A stretch of DNA of 37,508 nt, taken from NCBI GenBank assembly GCA_009692555.1, contig SHYY01000039.1:1-37508 (forward strand). Direction: 5' to 3'. Under the pieces are notes generated by a model. The model ran no database searches and was not told the origin of the DNA. It saw nothing but the letters and a program-made list of their open reading frames with translations. This document shows positions 12,624 to 24,782 of the stretch, piece by piece. The position numbers were made by a program, and so were the translations under genes. The stretch's first letter is position 1; every line of letters begins with the position of its first letter. The stretch comes from Myxococcales bacterium (GTDB lineage: Bacteria; Myxococcota_A; Polyangia; Palsa-1104; SHYY01).

Positions 12624-15413
12624 TCACGGCGTGGCGTTCTTGAGCAGGGCCACCCCGACCAGATCCACGCTGATCAGGAGATCGCGCTTTCCGTTCTTGT
12701 CGAAGTCGGCGGTCGAGACCCAGACCGGATTCGGGATCGGGAGGGTGATCGGGCCGTGGAAGGCGAGGGAGCCCTTGCCGAGGAGGATCTCGATCCGATC
12801 GGCGGCGTAGTTGGGCCACACGATGTCCTCGATGCCGTCGCCGTTGAGATCGGCGATCGCGATGTTGTTGATCGCGTTCGCTCCCTTGCCGACGGCGAGC
12901 GTGGTGAAGGTGCCGTCGCCCTTGCCCTGGAGGAGCAGCACGCCGCCCGGGCCATTTCCGGCGAGGAGGTCCAGGTTGCCGTCGTGGTCGAAGTCGTGGG
13001 CCATGAGCGTCTTGACGTAGACGTTGGCCCCGACGGTGACGGCCTTCGGGGCCTGGAAGGTGCCATCGCCATTGCCGAGGTGGAGGTGGAGCGACGGGGT
13101 GTTGAAGGAAGTGTTGGTGACGATGAAGTCCGTCTTCTTGTCGTTGTTGAAGTCGCCCGCCACCGCGGCGGGCGCCTGCCTGATGATGCCCAGGGGCGGC
13201 ATCACGAGGGTGAACTGACCGCCGCCATCGCCGAGGTAGACGTGGGCGGTCGGGTCGCTCGACGCGAACGCGATGAAGTCGATCCCGCCCTTGCCGTCGA
13301 AGTCGCCGATCGCGAGCGAGAGCGGCGCGGCTGCCGTGGCGAAGGTCTTCTCGACATCGAACGAGCCATCCGCCTTGGCCAGGAAGAGACCCGCGAGGCT
13401 GTTGCTGCTGTGCACAACGAAGAGATCGCTCCGCTGGTCGCCGTTCACGTCCGCCAGGTAGGCGTGGCTCGGGAGGTTGGTCGACGGGGAGATCACCGGC
13501 GCTGCGAGCAGGCCCGCGCCGTCCCCGAGGAGCGATACGACCTTGTCCCCGGCACCGCTCACCAGCGCGACGTCCGGCTTGCCGTCGCCGTTGAGATCAC
13601 CCGCCTCGGCGGAGTTCGGATTCAGGGTGAGGAAGAGGCGCGGCGCGCGGAGCGTCCCGTCCCCCGGGCCATAGAGAACGGACACTCCGTTGTCCCCCAC
13701 CGTCACGACGTCGATGTTCTTGTCGCCGTCGAGGTCACCCACCGCCACGGCCACGGCGGCGAAGCCGAGCTGATGGGACTGCGAGGTGGCGAAGGCGCCG
13801 TTGCCCTTCTGCAGGAGGACCGTCGCGCTCGCGCTGGTCTGATCGTTCGACACGACGTCGACCTGGGCGTCACCGTTCAGGTCGGCGAGAGCGAGCGCCG
13901 TCGGGAGCCGACCGAGCGGGTACGGGACCGCGGCCCCGTAGGTCTTGAGGCCGACGTTGTAGACGTAGACGGAGACATTGTCGCCGTTGCCGATCACGAA
14001 GAGATCGGACTTGCCGTCACCGCTCACGTCGGCGAGCGCGATGATCGGGCCCGAGTAGCTGACCACCTGCTTGGATGCGCCGAAGGTGCCATTGCCATTC
14101 CCGATGAGCAGGCCGACGCCGTTGCTGTAGACGGCCAGGAGGTCGAGCTTGCCGTCGCCGTCGAGGTCGGTCAGCCGGACCTGCTTGTAGCTGGCGACAA
14201 CCAACGTCGGCGCCCCGAACGAGCCGTCGCCCATTCCCTTGTTCACGCTCCAGCTCGTTCCACTGGCGGTGACGACGTCGGTCTTGCCGTCGCCGTCGAG
14301 GTCGCCGGTCGCGAGGCTGAGCGCGGCGGCCGCGCCGTTCGGGGTGTTGATCGCCTTGCCGAACGTCCCGTCGCCTTTCCCGAGGAGCACCGAGACGGAG
14401 CCGACGCCCGCGTTCGCGAGGATCAGGTCCACAGCGTTGTCGCCGTTGAGGTCGAGCACCTCGATGGACACCGGGTTGTTGAGGCCGCCGTAGGCGACGG
14501 GCGGAGCGAAGGCACCCTTGCCCTGGCTGAGGATCACGCTGACGTCGTCCGACAGGTGGTTGCCGATGACGATGTCCGCCTTGCCGTCCTTGTTCAGGTC
14601 GGCGACGGTGACGGCGCGTGGCTGGGTGCCCGCGGCCAGCACGGGCGCCGCGCCGAAGAGCGGGAGATTGGGGATGCCTCCGAGGTCCGGCGACGACGCG
14701 AGATCCGCCTTCGCGGCGAGGAGATCGCCGGATGCGTCGGCGGCTCCACCATCGCTGTTGCCGGCCAGATCGGGCCCGGGTGGCAGGTCGGGGACGGCCG
14801 AGTCGGCGGCGAGGTCGGGCGCGGCGAGGTCGGGCCCGAGGTCATCGGGCGCCCCGTCGACGGCGGCGTCCGGCGCGGCCAGGTCCAGGGCGGGACCGTC
14901 GGTGGCGGGACCCACGAGGTCGAACGGCTCGGAGAGCGCGTCGGGGTTGAACTCGGGAAGCGCGCCCGCCTTGTCGTCGGCGCACGCGCCCGCCTTGCAG
15001 GTCATTCCACGCCCGCAGGGGACGTTCTTGCATACCCGGAGGAGCGAGAGATCGAGCAGCAGGCGCCGCTCCTTCTCGAACTTCACCGTCGCGGCCTGCT
15101 GGACCAGCGGGTCGCCCGCGCAGTTCGGATTCTGGAAGCCGAGCGCCCGCACGCGGAACGGCTCGTCCGACGACCCCTTTCGCACCGCGCCGAACGTCAG
15201 CGGGAGCGCCTTGCAGTCGGGGGTGGCGGCGAGGCAGGTGCACGGGCTCTGGAACAGCTCGAACCCGTCGGCGCGCTCGAGGATCAGCTTCACGCCCGCC
15301 ATCTCGCTGGCGGGCATATCGGAGACGATCCGCGCGACGATCTCCGTCGACGGGACCTCGCGGCAGCCGCTGATCATCACGGCCAGGAGGAGTGATGCGG
15401 CGCGAGGTCTCAT
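12624..15413 (-). CDS. FG-GAP/VCBS-repeat lipoprotein
   Basis: 929 aa from the ATG at 15413, which overlaps the stop of the upstream gene (ATGA) and follows AGAGG. The lipobox VMISGC is clear. Residues about 20-160 hold a Cys-rich region (CTCLAATPDC, NVPCGRGMTCKAGAC). Residues 175-260 are an Asp-Leu-Ala-rich linker (DLGPDLAAPDLAADSAVPDL). The rest is about a dozen FG-GAP/VCBS repeats, each with a DLNGDGK.D calcium-binding loop and a VSVLLGKGDGTF strand, expected to form one or two beta-propellers. A surface-exposed adhesion or binding role is typical. No catalytic domain was seen. Confidence 0.9.
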   Translation of the reverse strand: MRPRAASLLLAVMISGCREVPSTEIVARIVSDMPASEMAGVKLILERADGFELFQSPCTCLAATPDCKALPLTFGAVRKGSSDEPFRVRALGFQNPNCAGDPLVQQAATVKFEKERRLLLDLSLLRVCKNVPCGRGMTCKAGACADDKAGALPEFNPDALSEPFDLVGPATDGPALDLAAPDAAVDGAPDDLGPDLAAPDLAADSAVPDLPPGPDLAGNSDGGAADASGDLLAAKADLASSPDLGGIPNLPLFGAAPVLAAGTQPRAVTVADLNKDGKADIVIGNHLSDDVSVILSQGKGAFAPPVAYGGLNNPVSIEVLDLNGDNAVDLILANAGVGSVSVLLGKGDGTFGKAINTPNGAAAALSLATGDLDGDGKTDVVTASGTSWSVNKGMGDGSFGAPTLVVASYKQVRLTDLDGDGKLDLLAVYSNGVGLLIGNGNGTFGASKQVVSYSGPIIALADVSGDGKSDLFVIGNGDNVSVYVYNVGLKTYGAAVPYPLGRLPTALALADLNGDAQVDVVSNDQTSASATVLLQKGNGAFATSQSHQLGFAAVAVAVGDLDGDKNIDVVTVGDNGVSVLYGPGDGTLRAPRLFLTLNPNSAEAGDLNGDGKPDVALVSGAGDKVVSLLGDGAGLLAAPVISPSTNLPSHAYLADVNGDQRSDLFVVHSSNSLAGLFLAKADGSFDVEKTFATAAAPLSLAIGDFDGKGGIDFIAFASSDPTAHVYLGDGGGQFTLVMPPLGIIRQAPAAVAGDFNNDKKTDFIVTNTSFNTPSLHLHLGNGDGTFQAPKAVTVGANVYVKTLMAHDFDHDGNLDLLAGNGPGGVLLLQGKGDGTFTTLAVGKGANAINNIAIADLNGDGIEDIVWPNYAADRIEILLGKGSLAFHGPITLPIPNPVWVSTADFDKNGKRDLLISVDLVGVALLKNATP

Positions 15414-16174
15414 GGGTCGATCCTCTGGAAGCCCGGCGAGATGCTCCCCATGTACGGCGCGCCCTCGCTGGGCGGCGCGAGCAGGACACCGGTGGTGACC
15501 GCCCCGACAGCGACGAGGGCCACGGCGCCGACCACCACACCGATCCACCAGCGCGAGCGCGGCGGCGGGCCCGCCGGGGCGGGGGACGGCGCGGGCGCGA
15601 GGACGATCTTCTGCTCGGGCGCGACCGGATCGATCTCGGTGACGGTGACCTCGCCGGCGCGCACGTCGACTTCGACGGTTCGGGTGAGGTAGCCGTCCTT
15701 TGACGCCACCACGCGATGGCGGCCCGCCCCGACGCTGTGGGAGCGCCCGGGAACCGCCGGCTCCTCGTCGATCAGCACGCGTGCGCCGTTGACCTTGATG
15801 ACGATGGTCAGGGTTCCGATCTGGCGCTTCAGCTCTGTCACCCGCGTCTCGATCTGGGCGCGATCATCGGTCGCGCCCACGCGTGCCAGATACTTCTCGT
15901 AGTTCTCGACGGCGCGCGCCGCGTCGCCCAGGCGGTCGTAGGTTCGCGCGATGTTGAAGTCGAGGGCGGGCGCATCGAAGTCGCGGGCCGCCTCGCGGAA
16001 CTCGACCAGCGCGCGCTTCAGATCGCCCTGCTCGGAGTAGACCTGTCCCGCCTGGAAGTGGCCGCGCGCCGCGACCTGCCGCGGATCCTCCGCGGGAGGA
16101 CCCAGGTCGGGGGTCTGTGCCAGCGCGGTACCAGCGACGAGCAGGCCAGCCAGCGTTACGTTCCACCATTCCAT
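15410..16174 (-). CDS. TPR and PEGA-like membrane protein
   Basis: 254 aa. Residues 1-19 are a signal peptide ending TALAQ. About 35-105 carry TPR-like helices (HFQAGQVYSEQGDLKRALVE, LDFNIARTYDRLGDAARAVE). About 118-180 are a PEGA-like beta unit with VLIDEEPAVPG and HRVVASKDGYLTRTVEV. One transmembrane helix near 215-237 (WWIGVVVGAVALVAVG) leaves a short tail. It has the same layout as the protein at 6030-6728. It starts 12 bases after the J-domain gene and overlaps the FG-GAP lipoprotein start, so the two are probably made together; it could help hold or assemble the lipoprotein. Confidence 0.75.
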   Translation of the reverse strand: MEWWNVTLAGLLVAGTALAQTPDLGPPAEDPRQVAARGHFQAGQVYSEQGDLKRALVEFREAARDFDAPALDFNIARTYDRLGDAARAVENYEKYLARVGATDDRAQIETRVTELKRQIGTLTIVIKVNGARVLIDEEPAVPGRSHSVGAGRHRVVASKDGYLTRTVEVDVRAGEVTVTEIDPVAPEQKIVLAPAPSPAPAGPPPRSRWWIGVVVGAVALVAVGAVTTGVLLAPPSEGAPYMGSISPGFQRIDP

Positions 16175-16186
16175 CGCCGCAGCATA

Positions 16187-16690
16187 CTATAGGCGACCGA
16201 GGGCGGCATCTCTCGCGTCGCGGGCGCGGATGAACGCCGCCGGGTCGCCACCCCGATCGGGGTGGGTCTCGAGAGCCAGCCGTCGGAACGCCCGCTTGAC
16301 CTCGGCCGCCGCCGCGGCCTTGGGGAGGCCGAGCGCCGCGAAGGGGCAGCCCGGGAAGGGCGCGGGCCTGGGAGCACGGCGGCGCTCTCTCGGATCCTCG
16401 CCTGGCGGCGGCGCTTTTCGGCGACGGGGGCCCTTCTCGACCCACGGTGGCGCTCCGGCCTGGACGCGCACCCAGGCGCGCGCCCACAGCGGCGGGACGA
16501 TCCGCAGCGAGCGCCCTGCGGCGCGTTCGGCGGCGCGCTGCGCTTCGGCTTCGGTGCGCGCTCCGCCGCTCCAGGCATCCGGCGCGCGGAAGGGCTCGCG
16601 GGCCGGATCGCCGGTCCACCACGCGCACCACAAGAAGCGCCGACGCTGGCTGGTGGTGATCGAGACAACGCCGGGGACCGGAGGATTCAT
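16187..16690 (-). CDS. J-domain protein with C-terminal J domain
   Basis: 167 aa. The J domain is at the C-terminus (about 114-167): CPFAALGLPKAAAAAEVKRA then RRLALETHPDRGGDP with the HPD motif intact, so it can stimulate an Hsp70 ATPase. It is a type III J protein without G/F or zinc regions. The N-terminal 80 residues, with FLWCAWWTGDPAREPF and LWARAWVRVQ, form an unrecognised Trp-rich domain. The linker is basic. The ATG at 16690 overlaps the dehydrogenase stop (ATGA). Confidence 0.8.
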   Translation of the reverse strand: MNPPVPGVVSITTSQRRRFLWCAWWTGDPAREPFRAPDAWSGGARTEAEAQRAAERAAGRSLRIVPPLWARAWVRVQAGAPPWVEKGPRRRKAPPPGEDPRERRRAPRPAPFPGCPFAALGLPKAAAAAEVKRAFRRLALETHPDRGGDPAAFIRARDARDAALGRL

Positions 16691-17672
16691 CGTGGACCGG
16701 AGAGCGCCTGCGGATTGACCACGTTCTTTGGCCGGCGCCCGGCCAGCAGGTCGGCCACGCTTCCTGCCGCCAGCTCGGCCATCCGGGTGCGCGCAGCGAC
16801 GGTGGCGGAGCCGAGGTGGGGCAGCAGCAGCGCGCGCGGGGAGGCCAGCAGGCCGGGGTGGATCCGCGGTTCGTCGGCGAACGTGTCGAGCCCGCAGCCT
16901 CCGAGGTGGCCCGAGGCGAGCGCCGCGGCGAGGGCGGCCTCGTCGACGATCGGGCCGCGCGCGGTGTTCACGAGGATCGCGCCTGGCTTCATCCGGGCGA
17001 GCTCGCGGGCTCCGATCAGGCCACGCGTCCCATCGCCGAGCGGGCAGTGGATCGAGATGAAGTCGGAGCGCGCGAGGAGATCGTCGAGCGGGAGGTGGGC
17101 GATGGCGAGCGCCGCTTCGACCTCGATCGGGGCGCGTCTCGGGGCGGCGTAGCACAGCTCCATCGCGAAGCCCGTGGCGCGCAGAGCGACGGCGCGCCCG
17201 ATCCGGCCGAGGCCGATCAGCCCGAGGGTGGCGCCGTGGACCGCGGTCCCGAGGAGCTGGTCAGGCGCCCAGCCCTGCCAGGCACCCGATCGCAGAAGCG
17301 CCTCGCCCTCGGGGAAGCGGCGCGCGGCACCGATCAGCAGGCCAAAGGTGAGGTCGGCGGTGGCATCGGTGAGGACATCGGGGGTGTTGGTGACGGCGAT
17401 CCCGCGGGCGGTGGCGGCGGCCAGGTCGATGTTGTTCACCCCGACGGCAAAGTTCGCCACCACGCGCAGCGCCGGCGCGGCGTCGAGGAGGGCGCGATCC
17501 ACCGTGTCGGAGAGCAGGGTCACCACGCCCACCGCCTCGGCAAGCGCAGCGGACAGCGCATCGCGACCGAGCGCGCCCTCGCCCTCTGCAGGCTCGATCA
17601 CATCACACCCGTCAAGCAGCCGCCGCGCCGACTCCGGCAGCCGCGTCGAGAGGACGATCCGCGGGCGGATGT

Positions 17673-17676
<4 letters not shown>
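16687..17676 (-). CDS. D-isomer-specific 2-hydroxyacid dehydrogenase
   Basis: About 329 aa, the usual family length. It shows the NAD(P)-binding motif LIGLGRIGRAVA, the catalytic Arg in VNTARGPIVDE, the Glu in LDTFADEPR and the His in LLLPHLGSAT. Similarity is greatest to glyoxylate/hydroxypyruvate reductases, which reduce 2-oxo acids to D-2-hydroxy acids; the exact substrate is not readable. No ATG, GTG or TTG fits the expected N-terminus (NIRPRIVLSTRLPESA). A CTG at 17676 overlapping the ppdK stop as CTGA is proposed. The next GTG, near 17604, would remove the first beta strand. Confidence 0.85.
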
Positions 17677-20366
<2,690 letters not shown>

Positions 20367-20399
20367 GGGGTTTCCGCTCTCCGTCGCGAATCGCGCGAA

Positions 20400-20429
20400 G
20401 TGGTAGCAGACGCGGCGGGAGGGGGTCAA
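20400..20429 (-). promoter_or_regulatory. Candidate promoter of ppdK
   Basis: On the minus strand: TTGACC (20429-20424), 18 bases, TACCAC (20405-20400). The start would be about 28 bases before the ATG. The -35 matches 5 of 6 bases, the -10 only 3. Confidence 0.35.
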
Positions 20430-20717
20430 GCAGGCGAGGGCGGGCGGGTGCGGTTCCCAATTGCAGGGAGAATCGTTCCCGGGCCGGCGAAACGGTAGCT
20501 CACGAACACCGCGGGATGGCCGACGAGGTCGGGCCGCTCGCGACTGTGGTAGCTCGGGAAGACCAGCAGCGTGGGGCGCTTGTGATGCTCGTCCTGGTCG
20601 CGCAGGCAGACGCCCCGCTTGACCAGCATCTCGTGCATCGCCAGCAGCACGATGCGCTCCTCGTCTTCCGGCAGCGACGATCGTCTCCCGGAAGAGGCCC
20701 TGCGAGTCGGAGGTCAC
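20426..20717 (-). pseudogene. Remnant of a COR/STAND-type protein
   Basis: The segment LPEDEERIVLLAMHEMLV, then VKRGVCLRD, LLVFPSYHSRERPDL and GHPAVFVSYRFAGP matches, from memory, a stretch near the end of the COR-like region in large LRR/TIR/STAND proteins of bacteria. The upstream piece LFRETIV is in another frame, so the fragment also carries a frameshift near 20675. Homology ends abruptly at about 20480; the rest up to the stop at 20426 is unrelated. No start codon or flanking domains remain. The wider stretch 20367-20881 holds no intact gene: this fragment, a VapB-like fragment on the other strand, and upstream sequence of the next lipoprotein gene. Confidence 0.55.
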
Positions 20718-20798
20718 AAGACGAAGAAAGAGACAGTGACCGAGGCGCTGGAGGAGTACATCGGTGTCGGCTTCACCGCGGTGCCCGCCGAGTTCTGA
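20679..20798 (+). pseudogene. Remnant of a VapB-family antitoxin
   Basis: The plus-strand frame DRLPEEALRVGGHKTKKETV followed by TEALEEYI is the ribbon-helix-helix part of VapB-type antitoxins (normally 'DD.LL.EALRLGG.KTKKE.V..AL'). The first beta strand and start codon are missing, and after EEYI the sequence is unrelated until a TGA at 20796. No VapC toxin follows. It overlaps the COR-like remnant on the opposite strand by about 40 bases, so a rearrangement joint lies near 20680-20700. Confidence 0.6.
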
Positions 20799-20881
20799 AA
20801 CACTCGCCGCGATCGCGCGGGTGGACTACTATCGTCGCTGAGTCGGTGCCCGGCATCGGCCCGCCTTCTTCGAGGAGCACC

Positions 20882-23011
20882 ATGGACACCTTCCGTCGCA
20901 TCGGCCTCCTTCCCGCCGCGGTCGCCCTGACGCTCGCCGCCGTGGGCTGCAATTCGTCCGGCGGCACGCAGGACGACCTCGGCCCCCATGGAGCGGCCGA
21001 CCTCTCGTTCGTCTTCACCGGCAGCGACGGGGACACCCCGCAGAAGGACGACGGCGGCGGCGGCACCAACGCCTGCGGCGACTCCGACCCGAGCTGCATG
21101 GTGGTGAGCCTCGGCTGCACCGCGATGAAGCAGCTCCCGCTCCCGAACGACAAGCCGGCCGATCCGAACGTCGCCGGCGAGGGTCTCGGACGCGACCCGA
21201 AGACCTGCGGCCTGGTGCTCGACTCCTCGGTCGCCAACTTCGACTACCTGTGGATCGCCAACACCGAGGACGCCGGGGGCCGCGGCACCGTCAGCAAGAT
21301 GAACTCAAAGCTGGTCCGCGAGACCGCCCGCTACTACAGCGTCACTTGCAATTCCTTGAAGGGCGTCGGCAGCCAGAAGGCGTGCGACGGCAAGACCGGC
21401 TGCTGCGCCGCCGATAGCTGGCCGCAGTTCCAGAACCGGCTGAAGAAGCTGCCGAGCGGCCAGTACCAGCAGGTCCTGCTCCTCTCCAACGCCCCGTCGC
21501 GCACCGCGGTCGACTTCAACGGCGACATGTGGATCGCCAATCGCGCCTTCGGGGGGCAGTCGTCGGCCACCAAGATCGCCAACGACCCGAGCTCGTGCAT
21601 CGATCGCAATGGCAACGGCAAGATCGACACATCGAAGGACGTCAACAACGACGGCGTGATCCAGATCGACTGCAACGAGGACATGGTCCCCGACGACCTC
21701 GCCAACGTGAAGGCCAAGGCCTGCAAGAACGGCATGGCGCAGGAGTTCTACGGGCTCGACGACGAGTGCGTCCTCCTCACCACCAACACCAACGTCCCCG
21801 ATGTGCTCGGCCGCCCGCTCAGCCTCGGGCCGGGCGCGCTCGACTTCGGCGCCTCCGACGCCTGGGCCGGCACCTTCGAGGACGGCAAGTTCTTCCGCAT
21901 CGACGGCACCACCGGCCTCACCAAGGACTTCGCCCAGCTCCCGAACGGCTGCCAGCCCTACGGACTGGTGGTCGACTCCGCGGGCTACGGCTGGTCGGGC
22001 AACCTCTCCGAGCCGCCGCTCTGCTACTTCAACACCAAGAAGACCAGCGAGGTCGGCCAGGCGCGCCCGCCCACCGTCGGCACCCAGGAGGGCTACGGGA
22101 TCGCGCTCGACCGCGATCAGAACGTCTGGCTCGCCTGCCTCTCCTTCGGCGCCTGCCGCTACACGCCCGATCGCCAGAATGGCTTCGCCGGCCTCGGCAA
22201 GGGCTACTGGACGATGGTCTCGCAGCCCGGCACCAAGGGCGGCGCGGGCGGCTACGGGATCGGCATCGCGGTCGATTCGCGCGCCCCGAACCTCTACTTC
22301 GCGTGGATGGCCGGCGACAACCGCGTGGTCCGCATCCCCGCCTCCGCGCTCGCGCTCCCGGGCGGCAAGGACGTGCTGGTCGACGGGGCGGCCTACCCGT
22401 CGGTGACCGTGGGCGGCGACGGCAAGGGGGTGGGCGTGGACCGCGATCAGAACGTGTGGAACGTGAGCGGCTCGGGCGATCCCCAGGCGGGCGCCACGCG
22501 CATCCTGGTCGACGCGGCGGGCAAGATGACCGCGCCCGATATCCAGTCGCAGCCGAAGGGGCAAAACCTCTGCCCCGCCGGGGACCGCTGCGCGCATCAG
22601 GGCAACAACCCGTGGGACCCGCAGCCCTACACCTACTCGGACTTCACCGGCTTCGGCCTGCGCAACTTCACCAAGCCGAAGGGAACCTACTCCTACCTCG
22701 TCAAGGGCTGCATGAGCGGCGACACGAAGTGGGTCAAGGTGGCGTGGGACAGCGACGTCCCGCCGAACACCACGCTGGGCCTGCGCGCGCGCAGCGGCAA
22801 GACGGCGGTGCCCGACAACACCTGGGGCGCCTGGTCGCCGATCTTCGCCGCCACGCCGGCCGATCTCGTCGGTGGAATGCCGCTCGGCATGAATCCCAGC
22901 GACAGCGGTTATCTGCAGATCCAGTTCGAGCTGGCCACCACCCAGAAGGGCGCGTCGCCGAGGCTGCGCGGCTTCGAGGTGGCCTACAGCTGCGGGGGAA
23001 CCCCGGGCTGA
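20882..23011 (+). CDS. Large secreted lipoprotein with propeller-like repeats
   Basis: 709 aa from the ATG at 20882 after GAGGAG. The lipoprotein signal ends TLAAVGC, followed by an Asp/Gly-rich linker (QDDLGPHGAADLSF, KDDGGGGTNACGD). Near residues 240-265 there is a thrombospondin-3/dockerin-like calcium loop set (IDRNGNGKIDTSKDVNNDG). Several segments of the type YGIALDRDQNVWLACL, GIGIAVDSRAPNLYFAW and GVGVDRDQNVWNVSG resemble the blades of NHL/virginiamycin-lyase-like beta-propellers. The C-terminus (PRLRGFEVAYSCGG) is beta-rich. Exposed to the periplasm or surface; the ligand is unknown. It converges with the MopE-like gene, with only 4 bases between the stops. Confidence 0.75.
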   Translation: MDTFRRIGLLPAAVALTLAAVGCNSSGGTQDDLGPHGAADLSFVFTGSDGDTPQKDDGGGGTNACGDSDPSCMVVSLGCTAMKQLPLPNDKPADPNVAGEGLGRDPKTCGLVLDSSVANFDYLWIANTEDAGGRGTVSKMNSKLVRETARYYSVTCNSLKGVGSQKACDGKTGCCAADSWPQFQNRLKKLPSGQYQQVLLLSNAPSRTAVDFNGDMWIANRAFGGQSSATKIANDPSSCIDRNGNGKIDTSKDVNNDGVIQIDCNEDMVPDDLANVKAKACKNGMAQEFYGLDDECVLLTTNTNVPDVLGRPLSLGPGALDFGASDAWAGTFEDGKFFRIDGTTGLTKDFAQLPNGCQPYGLVVDSAGYGWSGNLSEPPLCYFNTKKTSEVGQARPPTVGTQEGYGIALDRDQNVWLACLSFGACRYTPDRQNGFAGLGKGYWTMVSQPGTKGGAGGYGIGIAVDSRAPNLYFAWMAGDNRVVRIPASALALPGGKDVLVDGAAYPSVTVGGDGKGVGVDRDQNVWNVSGSGDPQAGATRILVDAAGKMTAPDIQSQPKGQNLCPAGDRCAHQGNNPWDPQPYTYSDFTGFGLRNFTKPKGTYSYLVKGCMSGDTKWVKVAWDSDVPPNTTLGLRARSGKTAVPDNTWGAWSPIFAATPADLVGGMPLGMNPSDSGYLQIQFELATTQKGASPRLRGFEVAYSCGGTPG

Positions 23012-23015
23012 TCCC

Positions 23016-24782
23016 CTACGGCTTGTACTCGTCCATCCCGACGTCGAACGCGTTCTCCAGCGGGCGCGCGTCGTTCTCGAAGTCGATCGTCGGTGCGCCG
23101 GCGGCCGTTCCGGTGTTCCTGCACGGCGAGTTGGCCGGCAGGTGCAGGCCGTTGACGAAGCCGGGCGCCTGCGCGAGATTGGCCGCCGCTCCGGCGAGCA
23201 TGTTGATCTGGCCGAGCATGGTCAGATTCATCCCCGCCTCGCCGCGGTAGGGCACGTCGGGCGCGGCGCTCGGGACGAAGTCGCCGTTCTCGAGCAGTCG
23301 CGGATCGGCGAGGTGGTTCTGCTCCTCGATGCCGTAGCGGGTGTTGCAGGTGCCGGATGCGCGAGCGGATGAACAGCTTGCCGTTGAAGCAGCCCCCGGT
23401 GCAGCGCCCGTTGACGTCGATCACGTCGCAGTGGGCCTGGATGATCGGCGCGGAGCTTTGCGAGCGAACCCCGACGGAGAGCGCGGTCGGCGAGCCGCCG
23501 CTGATCGCGTTGCGGGCGATCGTCGGGGTGCCCTTCTGGCCGCCGCTGTCGGTGACGTTGACCCCGTAGGAGGTGGTCTGCCCGCCGCCGGTGATGGTGT
23601 TGCCGCTGACCACCGCGCCGGTGCTCCCCTCGACGGTGACGGCGGCGCTGACATTGTCGGCGTGGCCATTGATCACGAAGCCGTCGAGCACCGTCGGGAG
23701 GACCACCGACTTGTCGAAGTAGACCCCGATCGGCTTGCCCGGCAGGATGCGCGTGGCGCAGGTGGCGGTGTTGCGCGGCCAGTTGTTCCCGGTCGCCTGG
23801 TAGCCGCCGTAGACGTTCACGCCGTTCTTCATCACCACGTCCTCGATGTAGTCACCGGTCGACGGGCAGGCCGCGCCCGAGGCGACGCACACCTGGTTCG
23901 GGAATCCGTTCTGGCCGGCCGCGGCGATCGCCTTGTTGATGGTGCGCTTGGGCAGCGCGGCGGTGCCGGCGTTGTTGTCGTTGCCGGTCGGCGAGACGTA
24001 CACGCAGCCGCATCCCTCGTCGGTGAGGCCGTCGCAGTTGTTGTCGATCTGGTCGCCGCACACCTCGTTTCCGGCCGCCTTCGGGACGCACGCAGTCGGC
24101 TTTCCTGCCGTGCACGCCGGCACCGAGACCTTGCACGCGCCGGTGCCGCAAGAGACCGTCCCGAGGCCGTCGTCGGCGGTCTTGTTGCAGTCGTCGTCGA
24201 GGTTGTTGCACGACTCCGCCGACGGGAGCACCTCGCCGATGCAGGGACCAAAGACGCCCTTGGCGCAGAACGAGACGCCCGGCTTGCACACGCCGACGCC
24301 CTGGGTTCCCATCGCGCCGTTGTAGCAGGCCTTGCTCGCCACCGGGCAGACCCCCGCCATGTCGGCGACGGCGATCAGGTCGGCAGGCGGGCGAGATCGG
24401 CCGGCGGAGCGAGGTCGGCGGGCTTGGCGAGATCGGACGGCTTGGCGACGTCCGGCTGCGCGCTCAGATCGGCCATCGAGAGATCGGCCTGCGCCATGGC
24501 CAGGTCGGGGCTGCCCGCCAGGTCGCCCGTGACGGCGAGGTCCGGCGAGGCGAGGTCCGGCGAGGCGGCGAGGTCCGGCTCGATCGCGAGGTCACCAGCC
24601 GGGAGGCCCTGATCGTCGGTGGCAAGATCGTCGGTGGCGAGGTCGTCCGACGCCGCCTGGTCGTCGATGGAGGCCAGGTCCTTCGACGGGCCGGGGCTGT
24701 CCAAGGATGCCTTCAGATCGATCGGCCCCCCTGCGTCATCCATCGCCGGATCCTCGTTGCATCCCGCCGCCACGACCAGGCG
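23016..24782 (-). pseudogene. MopE-like metal-binding, beta-helix lipoprotein: 5'-truncated, two frameshifts
   Basis: Reading from the 5' side: a bare lipobox end LVVAAGCNEDP (Cys codon 24761-24759) with no start codon or signal peptide before it; an Asp-Leu-Ala linker (PDLAASPDLASPDLAVTGDL); then a break near 24384-24390, where one extra C would join ADLAPP to ADLIAVADMAGVCP. Next come two MopE-type motifs, ESCNNLDDDCNKTADDG and EVCGDQIDNNCDGLTDEGC, and a right-handed beta-helix (GNTITGGGQTTSYGVNVTD). A second shift near 23355 separates KLFIRSRIR from TCNTRYGIEEQNHLADP and the C-terminal NLTMLGQINMLAG...MDEYKP. With both repaired it would be one protein of about 590 aa. The ATG at 24360 is internal. 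Confidence 0.7.

Noticed and set aside
12756-15395. An 879-codon open frame on the plus strand opposite the FG-GAP gene
   Set aside because: Its composition is the mirror of the Asp/Gly-rich repeats and shows no domain; high GC keeps the antisense frame open. The same holds for long plus-strand frames over ppdK (17772-20498), ptsI (26554-28671), rpoN (32480-34195) and pyrG (35558-37177).
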